A stretch of 6,192 nucleotides of DNA from Pseudobutyrivibrio sp. (GCA_024691465.1 JAILNO010000215.1:1-6192), one strand, 5' to 3'; positions 1 to 4,629 are shown, counted from the first letter of the stretch. A program made the numbers and translations. The notes: generated by a model not told the origin, from the letters alone.

Positions 1-22
1 AATGCATGGCATTTTCTCAACA

Positions 23-57
23 TCAAGATTTTCCATCACAAGTTCGGAAAATCATGA
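23..57. repeat. Inverted repeat just upstream of tRNA-Gly
   Basis: GATTTTCC at 27-34 and GGAAAATC at 46-53 are perfect reverse complements around an 11-base loop. After one A/A mismatch, TCA (23-25) and TGA (55-57) extend the stem. No T-tract follows, so it is not an intrinsic terminator. It ends four bases before the mature tRNA 5' end and may be a processing structure in the precursor, or the end of an upstream gene outside the window. No convincing promoter lies between it and the tRNA, so the tRNA is probably transcribed from further upstream. Confidence 0.45.
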
Positions 58-61
58 TAAT

Positions 62-134
62 GCGCGAGTGGCTCAGTTGGTGGAGCACCACCTTGCCAAG
101 GTGGGGGTCGCGGGTTCGAGTCCCGTCTCGCGCT
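62..134 (+). tRNA. tRNA-Gly (anticodon GCC)
   Basis: A full cloverleaf can be folded by eye. The acceptor stem is GCGCGAG (62-68) with CTCGCGC (127-133), the D stem GCTC (71-74) with GAGC (83-86), and the anticodon stem CCACC (88-92) with GGTGG (100-104). The loop TTGCCAA carries anticodon GCC at 95-97. The variable loop has five bases, and the T stem GCGGG/CCCGT closes the TTCGAGT loop. The discriminator base is T134, as expected for bacterial glycine tRNA. CCA is not encoded (CG follows), so it must be added after transcription. It decodes GGC and GGT. Confidence 0.98.
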
Positions 135-150
135 CGATAAAATGCAAGAG

Positions 151-177
151 AGCATCCCATAAAGGGATGCTTTTTTT
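151..177 (+). terminator. Rho-independent terminator after tRNA-Gly
   Basis: AGCATCCC (151-158) pairs perfectly with GGGATGCT (164-171) across the loop ATAAA, and a T-run follows to 177. An outer pairing of AAATGCAA (140-147) with TTGCATTT (176-183) could extend the structure. It lies 16 bases past the tRNA 3' end and should end the tRNA transcript. Confidence 0.93.
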
Positions 178-201
178 GCATTTGACCAAGCCCAGCCGAG
201 T

Positions 202-217
202 CCTCGAAGGTTCGAGG
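202..217. repeat. Short perfect hairpin in GC-rich patch
   Basis: CCTCGAA (202-208) and TTCGAGG (211-217) are exact reverse complements separated by GG, so in practice a 6-bp stem with an AGGT loop. Its right arm contains GGTTCGAG (209-216), the same eight bases as the T arm of the upstream tRNA-Gly (113-120). It directly abuts the first copy of the 31-bp repeat. Confidence 0.55.
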
Positions 218-247
218 TCTCGCCTGCCGGCTCGGTCGGTGCTAAAC
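217..247. repeat. 31-bp direct repeat, copy 1
   Basis: This GC-rich 31-mer starts GTCTCGCCTG and ends GGTGCTAAAC. It is identical to 325-355, with starts 108 bp apart. Its first seven bases GTCTCGC match the 3' acceptor-side strand of tRNA-Gly (125-131). Its GGTGCT (238-243) is the left arm of a compound hairpin that continues to 270. The composition is unlike the AT-rich surroundings, suggesting a repetitive or mobile element rather than gene sequence. Confidence 0.85.
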
Positions 248-270
248 GACGTCCACCGGACGTCAGCACC
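238..270. repeat. Compound hairpin with perfect inner stem
   Basis: The inner stem is GACGTCC (248-254) with GGACGTC (258-264) over a three-base ACC loop. The outer stem is GGTGCT (238-243) with AGCACC (265-270). Only the four bases AAAC (244-247) are unpaired, on one side. Thirteen pairs without mismatch in 33 bases is far above chance. There is no T-tract, so it is not a terminator. It looks like a REP-like or small palindromic element overlapping the first 31-bp repeat. Confidence 0.7.
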
Positions 271-281
271 CCGTCTCGCGC
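270..281. repeat. Copy of the tRNA-Gly 3' end
   Basis: CCCGTCTCGCGC at 270-281 is identical to tRNA-Gly positions 122-133 (3' side of T stem plus 3' acceptor strand), 148 bp away and in the same orientation. A duplicated tRNA 3' end is the usual trace of an element that integrates at tRNA genes. At 12 bp it is short, and no integrase is present, so it may instead be part of the repeat family. Confidence 0.5.
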
Positions 282-324
282 AATTAAATCGAGCTTGCGA
301 TGAGAAATCGTGATGTTTCCTTAT

Positions 325-355
325 GTCTCGCCTGCCGGCTCGGTCGGTGCTAAAC
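325..355. repeat. 31-bp direct repeat, copy 2
   Basis: An exact second copy of the 31-mer at 217-247. The identity stops at both edges: copy 1 is preceded by GAG and followed by GAC, copy 2 by TAT and TAA. It ends 27 bases before the start codon of the next gene, so it probably lies in that gene's promoter or leader. Copy 2 lacks the downstream GACGTCC/GGACGTC hairpin. Confidence 0.85.
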
Positions 356-382
356 TAAAAATTATTCTTTAAAGGTAACAAT

Positions 383-1354
383 ATGAAAGAAAGAACAATA
401 ATTACAAAAGTAATTCCATATATATCCACTATAATCCTGGTGGCGGCTATGATGCTGTCGGCAGAGCTCCTGCATGAAAAGGAGATAATATTCCCAGAGA
501 TAACAGCCCTGGCGGTAGGCTATATGGTAGCCAAGAAGCGCAGCTGGAAGGTGAATGGTAGACGTATGATTAGTCTGATAACAGTGTGTGCCATCATGGG
601 AGTGGCTATAGTTAGATATGTACCGCTTGATATGTATTCTCAGGTAATTATCGCATTTACGATATCTCAGATTTTGTTTATGTATTCGGGAACTACCTTT
701 GCTCCATTTGTGTCAGCCATAGTGCTCCCTGTTATGATGCAGACTACCAGCCTAGTATATCCAATTGCAGCAATTATACTGACTGGGGCTGTCATACTAT
801 TTCATAAGCTGTTCCTCTATACAGGAATTAGACAGGATGAAGAGTATGTGCCAGTGGTTCTCAATAGTTTTGATGACAAAATTGATACTGTTCTTAGAAT
901 ATTATGTGTAATAGTGATTGGCTTTTTCGCTATCCGCTCAGGGTATAAGTTCATAATTGCTCCTCCATTATTAGTTGCTTTTACGGAATTCTCTCGCCCT
1001 AGGAACAAGGTTAGGAACAGGCCATTTAGAACTATTGCGGTCATAACTGCATGCTCACTTGCAGGTGCGGTATGTCGTTATATATTTGCAATGGAGCTTG
1101 GGATGCCACTTACAGTGGCTGCTCTTGTAGCTACGACAATTATGCTTCTTTTGATTCACTTCACAGGGATGTACATGCCTCCAGTGGGAGCTATCACAAT
1201 ACTTAGCATGATTATTCCTGAGGAAAGCATATTCGTATATCCGTTACAGATATTGGCTGGAAGCACCATTATAATGATTCTTTCTAGAGTGCTATTCATG
1301 GGAAGACAGGATAAGAGGCTTATGGAGACAGACCATGAGTTGGAGGCCCATTAA
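383..1354 (+). CDS. HPP-family-like integral membrane protein with two tandem halves
   Basis: A 323-residue, very hydrophobic protein with about ten to twelve membrane-spanning or re-entrant segments and a short charged C-terminus. The start ATG follows AAAGG (371-375) at seven bases. The C-terminal half has FSRPRN (203-208) and MPPVGA (265-270), which resemble the AQPRN and HPPAGA signatures of the HPP membrane family (PF04982), whose members include proteins implicated in nitrite transport. The match is partial: the HPP histidine is replaced by Met265. The N-terminal half repeats the plan: FPEITALAVGY (37-47) aligns with the segment at 193-203, APFVSA (107-112) with PPVGA (266-270), and VYP (125-127) with VYP (285-287), at a constant offset near 157-160. 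No promoter is clear upstream; the second 31-bp repeat sits just before it. The next gene has its own promoter. Substrate unknown. Sure of the gene and topology, only moderately of the family. Confidence 0.82.
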   Translation: MKERTIITKVIPYISTIILVAAMMLSAELLHEKEIIFPEITALAVGYMVAKKRSWKVNGRRMISLITVCAIMGVAIVRYVPLDMYSQVIIAFTISQILFMYSGTTFAPFVSAIVLPVMMQTTSLVYPIAAIILTGAVILFHKLFLYTGIRQDEEYVPVVLNSFDDKIDTVLRILCVIVIGFFAIRSGYKFIIAPPLLVAFTEFSRPRNKVRNRPFRTIAVITACSLAGAVCRYIFAMELGMPLTVAALVATTIMLLLIHFTGMYMPPVGAITILSMIIPEESIFVYPLQILAGSTIIMILSRVLFMGRQDKRLMETDHELEAH

Positions 1355-1365
1355 GCGAGGGTTAA

Positions 1366-1394
1366 TTGACATTAATTCTGTATAAATCTATAAT
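1366..1394 (+). promoter_or_regulatory. Consensus sigma-A promoter of the acyltransferase gene
   Basis: TTGACA (1366-1371) and TATAAT (1389-1394) are both perfect hexamers with the ideal 17-base spacer. Transcription should start near 1401, giving a leader of about 32 bases. It begins 12 bases after the stop of the preceding gene, so the acyltransferase can be expressed on its own, although no terminator separates the two genes. Confidence 0.9.
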
Positions 1395-1432
1395 TTTAAG
1401 CACTTTAGAATGTAACATGGAGATAGTTGTTG

Positions 1433-2662
1433 ATGGAGAATTCTAGCTCTCAGATAGTGAAGAATTTATTGAATATATTATATTGGTGCGGGATTTTTGC
1501 CTGCGGATTGTGGGGCACATCCTATGCTATGGGAACCGTACATCCGGTGATTGTGGTTCTGATGGTGGCAGGCCTTAGTGTGTCTATTTATAAGTCTGTA
1601 AAAGGCGACGATTACATCAAAAGGACTCTGGCAATTCCAAAGAATGACCGTAGCCCAGTGTTTGATTACGTGAGATTCGTTGCTATAATTTTCATCTTCA
1701 TAGCACACGTGGTAGGGTCAGACTTGTCAGTCTCAGGTGAGCTGGCTGGCACACCACTATATGGGACACTAGATTATATCAGATGGATTTCTGTATGTAC
1801 CAATGTGCTATTCATTATGCTTTCGGGTGCGCTACTTCTTCCATATAAGAAGGAGTCCATCCTGCATTTCTATTTCAGACGTATGGCTAGGATACTCGTA
1901 CCTTTTGTCATCTATTACATGTGGTACGTGTGGATGGCAGAGGGAGTAGGCACTTCCTCAGTCCTTGATATTATAAAGAGGATGATCAGCGGCGATATTG
2001 CTTCCATCGGAGCGGATCACTTCTGGCTCCTATATAGAATCCTTCAGATGTACCTGGTTATATATTTCATACGCTTGCTGGTGAAGAATCTTTCATATAG
2101 GGCGCTGACTATTATTTCTGGTGTGATACTGCTAGCCCTTACTGCATGCCTATTCTTGCCGATTGAGACCAGATATTCTATTGAGTTCTTCTGCTGGTGC
2201 AGTGTGACTATTGTTGGATATTGGTGTGCTAGAGAGGAGACTCGAGGCTATGATAATTGGCTCCTGGTCGTAGGAGTTGCTGGCCTGATTATGCTCTACG
2301 CAAGCCTTAATTATCTGGCCGACAGTACTGCAGCCCTTAGTAACCTTTCTCCTATCAGATTGCTAATAGGAGTGGGGATATTCGCACTGTTCTTCAAGCT
2401 CAAGCCATTCATTAAGAACGTGTGGTTCATTAGGCTCATCAGCAAGTACAGTTATAGCCTGCTGCTGATTCACTACTGGGCGGTTATCAAGCGCTTCAGC
2501 GTGAGTCTATGGGGTATATCATCGGTTATGTATAAGGGGCTGGGGACACTTATATCCATAGGTGTGTGCCTTCTGGTATCCCTAGTAGCTGCTTACTTGA
2601 TAGACAATTTAATAGTCGTAACTTTTGATACAATTATTTCTAAGGTAAAAGTAGACGATTAA
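1433..2662 (+). CDS. Acyltransferase-3 family membrane O-acyltransferase
   Basis: 409 residues, polytopic, with about ten to twelve membrane helices. Probably transfers an acyl (often acetyl) group from the cytoplasm to a cell-surface glycan, as in the OafA/WecH family (PF01757). Family marks: FDYVRFVAIIFIFIAH (77-92) supplies the Arg and His of the usual R-x10-H motif (Arg81, His92); SG at 131-132 after a helix; the basic loop RRMAR (149-153); HFW followed by a Tyr (196-207); and SKYSYSLLLIH ending at His347. An extra hydrophobic N-terminal region (about 12-55) precedes the core. The ATG at 1433 is chosen; in-frame TTG codons at 1427 and 1430 are alternatives. GGAG (1419-1422) is 10 bases from the ATG and 7 from TTG 1430, so the start is uncertain by one or two codons. 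It has its own promoter and terminator. Acceptor unknown. Confidence 0.9.
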   Translation: MENSSSQIVKNLLNILYWCGIFACGLWGTSYAMGTVHPVIVVLMVAGLSVSIYKSVKGDDYIKRTLAIPKNDRSPVFDYVRFVAIIFIFIAHVVGSDLSVSGELAGTPLYGTLDYIRWISVCTNVLFIMLSGALLLPYKKESILHFYFRRMARILVPFVIYYMWYVWMAEGVGTSSVLDIIKRMISGDIASIGADHFWLLYRILQMYLVIYFIRLLVKNLSYRALTIISGVILLALTACLFLPIETRYSIEFFCWCSVTIVGYWCAREETRGYDNWLLVVGVAGLIMLYASLNYLADSTAALSNLSPIRLLIGVGIFALFFKLKPFIKNVWFIRLISKYSYSLLLIHYWAVIKRFSVSLWGISSVMYKGLGTLISIGVCLLVSLVAAYLIDNLIVVTFDTIISKVKVDD

Positions 2663-2680
2663 CGTTAGGTTAATAGCAGA

Positions 2681-2706
2681 GATGTCACTTCGGTGGCATC
2701 TTTTTT
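2681..2706 (+). terminator. Rho-independent terminator of the acyltransferase gene
   Basis: GATGTCAC (2681-2688) pairs with GTGGCATC (2693-2700), with one T-G wobble, around the stable tetraloop TTCG, and is followed by six T (2701-2706). It lies 18 bases after the stop codon and insulates the flagellin gene. Confidence 0.93.
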
Positions 2707-2728
2707 ATTGACATTTAGAATAAATAAT

Positions 2729-2754
2729 TAAATTTTTCAGAAAAAAGTCGATAA
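2729..2754 (+). promoter_or_regulatory. Sigma-28 (sigma-D) flagellin promoter
   Basis: TAAA (2729-2732), 14 bases, then GTCGATAA (2747-2754) matches the sigma-28/sigma-D pattern TAAA-N14/15-GCCGATAA with one mismatch in the -10. This is the expected class for a late flagellar gene. Transcription would start near 2761, giving a leader of about 65 bases. A perfect sigma-A -35 hexamer TTGACA lies just upstream (2708-2713), but only a weak -10 (TAAATT, 15-base spacer) accompanies it, so the sigma-28 reading is preferred. Confidence 0.85.
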
Positions 2755-2759
2755 ATTAA

Positions 2760-2775
2760 TTAGCAAGGATGCTGA
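2760..2775 (+). promoter_or_regulatory. Candidate CsrA-binding hairpin 1 in flagellin leader
   Basis: AGCA (2762-2765) pairs with TGCT (2770-2773), extended by T-G and T-A pairs, leaving AGGA (2766-2769) as a tetraloop. GCAAGGATGC closely follows the known CsrA target consensus RUACARGGAUGU, with GGA displayed in the loop. It sits at the predicted 5' end of the flagellin mRNA. Confidence 0.6.
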
Positions 2776-2780
2776 ATGAC

Positions 2781-2798
2781 AGAACTACGGATAGTTCT
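2781..2798 (+). promoter_or_regulatory. Candidate CsrA-binding hairpin 2 in flagellin leader
   Basis: AGAACTA (2781-2787) pairs perfectly with TAGTTCT (2792-2798), closing a four-base CGGA loop. The context ACGGAT again puts GGA in a tetraloop. The GGA is 22 bases after the one in hairpin 1 and 21 bases before the one in the ribosome-binding region, a spacing suited to bridging by a CsrA dimer. Confidence 0.62.
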
Positions 2799-2808
2799 TA
2801 TTTTATTT

Positions 2809-2820
2809 AGGAGTAGGGGA
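2809..2820 (+). promoter_or_regulatory. Flagellin ribosome binding region with two GGA motifs
   Basis: AGGAG (2809-2813) and AGGGGA (2815-2820) lie 13 and 6 bases before the ATG. The nearer is the functional Shine-Dalgarno by spacing. Both contain GGA, so CsrA bound here would block ribosomes, as at the B. subtilis hag leader, where one site is a hairpin and the other overlaps the Shine-Dalgarno. Confidence 0.6.
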
Positions 2821-2826
2821 TAGTTC

Positions 2827-4218
2827 ATGGTAGTTCAGCACAACATGCAGGCTAGCAATGCTAGCAGAGTCTACAACATGACAGGTTCAAGCATCGCGAA
2901 AGAATCTGAAAAATTATCTAGCGGTTATAAGATTAACCGCTCTGCTGACGATGCTGCAGGTCTCTCTATTTCTGAGAAAATGAGAAAGCAGATTCGTGGT
3001 CTGGATAGAGCATCAACTAATATCGAAGATGGAATTTCACTGGTACAGGTGGCTGACGGAGCCCTCACAGAAACACATGATATGTTACAGCGCATGAACG
3101 AACTATGCGTGCAGGCAGCTAATGGAACTAATTCTGAGAGCGACAGAAAGGACATTCAGTACGAGATATCGCAGCTTAAAAGTGAGATAGATAGAATCGC
3201 CAAGACTACTAACTTCAATGGGGATATCTATCCATTGAATGCGGATACTAGTGTTAAGGAAATTAATAGTGTTGAGGAAATATCATTACCTAGTATATAT
3301 TCATTCAAGGATGTGGAATTAACAAATGATTTTAATAGGACTATATATGTAAACGATGTAGCAGTGGCCAGTGGAGAAGTAATAACAGTTGAAGATGCTT
3401 TGTTTGCACCATTTGTATATAATGGAAGCGTTGGTGGTACTGGATTTGCAGCGACATTAGAGGAAATGCATATTGGAAGTAATACGCATGGAGGAGGAAA
3501 TGGTCGTTTTGCAAATAATACTAACACTATAAATGCTTCTGGATTATATGATTCGGACTTAGATGGTCAAGCTGCTAATGTAACTGTAGATATAACAATA
3601 GGTACTAAAGAAAGTTTGGAAGTCGACGAAGATAATAATATACGTGATGGCGGTTATGCTTGGGGATATGTGTTTTATCTAACTGATAAAGGAAGAACAG
3701 AATATAATAATAATAGTAATAAAACAAAAGCAGAAGTCGAAGAAGAATACGATTTAAAGTTCATCGAATACACAACCACTTCATATCCAAGCATTTCCTT
3801 CACCCACATAGATGGCAAGGGTAGGGATAGATTATTCCTGCAGACTACCAACGAGGCCAATCATGGCGTCACAGTCCAGGGAGTCAATGCCACAGCCAAG
3901 GCTCTTGGAATCGATCTGCTTGATATCACTACAGAGGATACAGCTACAGCGGGAATCGATATAGTAGGCGAGGCTATTAAGAGAGTTTCTAATATGCGCA
4001 GCTACTTCGGAGCAGTCCAGAATAGATTAGAGCATGCAGTTAGAAATACAGACAATGTAGTGGAGAATACTACAGCAGCTGAGTCACGAATCCGCGATAC
4101 AGATATGGCAGCAGAGATGGTTAAGTACTCTAAGGACAGCATCTTAGCTCAGGCAGGGCAGGCGATGATGTCGCAGGCTAACACAAGTACTGAGAGTGTA
4201 CTTTCACTTTTAAAATAA
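2827..4218 (+). CDS. Flagellin (flagellar filament subunit)
   Basis: 463 residues; the subunit of the flagellar filament, exported by the flagellar type III apparatus (no cleaved signal peptide expected or seen). The conserved N-terminal D0/D1 coil runs about 1-135 (SEKLSSGYKINRSADDAAGL at 27-46, NGTNSESDR at 99-107, TTNFNG at 127-132). The C-terminal D1/D0 coil runs about 335-463 (GAVQNRLEH at 395-403, ending in VLSLLK). The variable surface domain (about 136-334) matches nothing I recognise. Residues aligning with the Salmonella TLR5 contacts R90, L94 and E114 are kept as Arg89, Leu93 and Glu113. Cys94 is unusual in a filament protein. The central coding region is AT-rich and Asn-rich, unlike both ends. 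Single-gene unit with sigma-28 promoter and CsrA-like leader upstream, terminator hairpin downstream. Flagellin is certain; which paralogue (fliC/hag/flaA) cannot be told. Confidence 0.97.
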   Translation: MVVQHNMQASNASRVYNMTGSSIAKESEKLSSGYKINRSADDAAGLSISEKMRKQIRGLDRASTNIEDGISLVQVADGALTETHDMLQRMNELCVQAANGTNSESDRKDIQYEISQLKSEIDRIAKTTNFNGDIYPLNADTSVKEINSVEEISLPSIYSFKDVELTNDFNRTIYVNDVAVASGEVITVEDALFAPFVYNGSVGGTGFAATLEEMHIGSNTHGGGNGRFANNTNTINASGLYDSDLDGQAANVTVDITIGTKESLEVDEDNNIRDGGYAWGYVFYLTDKGRTEYNNNSNKTKAEVEEEYDLKFIEYTTTSYPSISFTHIDGKGRDRLFLQTTNEANHGVTVQGVNATAKALGIDLLDITTEDTATAGIDIVGEAIKRVSNMRSYFGAVQNRLEHAVRNTDNVVENTTAAESRIRDTDMAAEMVKYSKDSILAQAGQAMMSQANTSTESVLSLLK

Positions 4219-4228
4219 TGATGACAAT

Positions 4229-4272
4229 AAAAAAGCTAGGAGCGAAGGGCAATTGCCACAAGCTCCTAGCTT
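4229..4272 (-). terminator. Shared terminator hairpin between convergent genes
   Basis: AAGCTAGGAGC (4233-4243) and GCTCCTAGCTT (4262-4272) form an 11-bp perfect stem. The loop holds a second self-complementary element, GGCAATTGCC (4248-4257). On the minus strand the stem runs into six T (A-run 4229-4234 on the plus strand), a strong terminator for the small membrane protein gene. On the plus strand the tail is CTTAAGTTT, weaker, but the hairpin lies 14 bases after the flagellin stop and probably also protects or ends that mRNA. Confidence 0.88.
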
Positions 4273-4286
4273 CTTAAGTTTAATAA

Positions 4287-4532
4287 TTAATTCAATGTAG
4301 ATAAATAATCCTGGATAGCGTTAGTGCTAATATCGAAATATTCGTAAGTTGCATTAGCTTCCTCAGCTGCCTGCCACTTAGTGTATACTGAAAAACCAAT
4401 CCATGCCACAATTGCAACAGCGATTACAGAAACACAAGCGATGCTTAAGAATTCCTCGAACTTCTTCTTCCTAACGATAGACTTACGATGTGTTTTATCG
4501 TATTTCTTCTGATCTACCTTCTGCTGACTCAT
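4287..4532 (-). CDS. Small single-pass membrane protein of unknown function
   Basis: 81 residues. A strongly basic N-terminus (ten Lys/Arg in residues 5-24) precedes one hydrophobic helix (about 29-50). A short acidic tail of about 30 residues follows, ending DYLSTLN. By the positive-inside rule the N-terminus is cytoplasmic and the tail outside. The frame stays open to an ATG at 4622, but that longer start is rejected: AGGAG at 4538-4542 lies five bases before the ATG at 4532, and the predicted promoter would start transcription near 4594. The added stretch also reads like chance sequence. It converges with flagellin and diverges from thyA. Small proteins of this plan are, to my memory, common in Lachnospiraceae, but I know no function. 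Confidence 0.82.
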   Translation of the reverse strand: MSQQKVDQKKYDKTHRKSIVRKKKFEEFLSIACVSVIAVAIVAWIGFSVYTKWQAAEEANATYEYFDISTNAIQDYLSTLN

Positions 4533-4600
4533 TTCTTCTCCTAAATCAGGCCGGTGATATTTCCGTAGGAACGACCTGAAAATATAAATAACTACAAGAT

Positions 4601-4629
4601 ATAGTAACTCAATGAGTTCCAATTTTCAA
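4601..4629 (-). promoter_or_regulatory. Sigma-A promoter of the small membrane protein gene
   Basis: On the minus strand TTGAAA (4629-4624) and TACTAT (4606-4601) are separated by exactly 17 bases. Transcription would start near 4594, leaving a leader of about 62 bases that can form a TCAGG (4579-4575) / CCTGA (4550-4546) stem and an inner TTCC/GGAA hairpin just before the ribosome binding site. Confidence 0.65.
4606..4618. promoter_or_regulatory. Candidate operator palindrome in promoter spacer
   Basis: AACTCA-A-TGAGTT is a perfect 6-1-6 inverted repeat lying between the -35 and -10 of the minus-strand promoter and touching the -10. A dimeric repressor bound here would exclude RNA polymerase. 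The regulator is unknown. Confidence 0.45.

Noticed and set aside
122..281. attL/attR pair of an integrated element at tRNA-Gly
   Set aside because: The duplicated 12 bp encloses only about 136 bp with no integrase or cargo. It is kept as a tRNA-derived repeat rather than called an attachment site.
2..313. 103-codon open frame on the plus strand over the tRNA region, and a 77-codon one on the minus strand (36-269)
   Set aside because: Both run through the tRNA and the repeat patch. Peptides such as VAQLVEHH and RRDSNPRPPPW are well-known false translations of tRNA genes, and neither has a ribosome binding site.
217..355. CRISPR-like look: a 31-mer starting GT and ending AAAC, repeated in the same orientation
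   Set aside because: Only two copies, the 77-bp interval is too long for a spacer, the interval itself is a palindrome and tRNA-like sequence, and no cas gene is present.
284..382. Promoter for the HPP-like gene
   Set aside because: AT-rich candidates such as TAAACT and ATTATT have no -35 at suitable spacing, so none is called.
1427..1432. Two in-frame TTG codons as start of the acyltransferase
   Set aside because: Not excluded (TTG 1430 has better spacing to GGAG), but ATG 1433 is the stronger initiation codon and the difference is at most two residues.
2925..3860. Minus-strand open frames inside the flagellin gene (2925-3155, 3228-3527, 3675-3860), and likewise 817-1044 and 1478-1708
   Set aside because: They lie antisense within well-supported genes, lack ribosome sites and resemble no protein family.
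4287..4622. Longer 111-residue version of the minus-strand protein
   Set aside because: The internal ATG at 4532 has the only good ribosome binding site, and the predicted promoter starts transcription near 4594, inside the longer frame.
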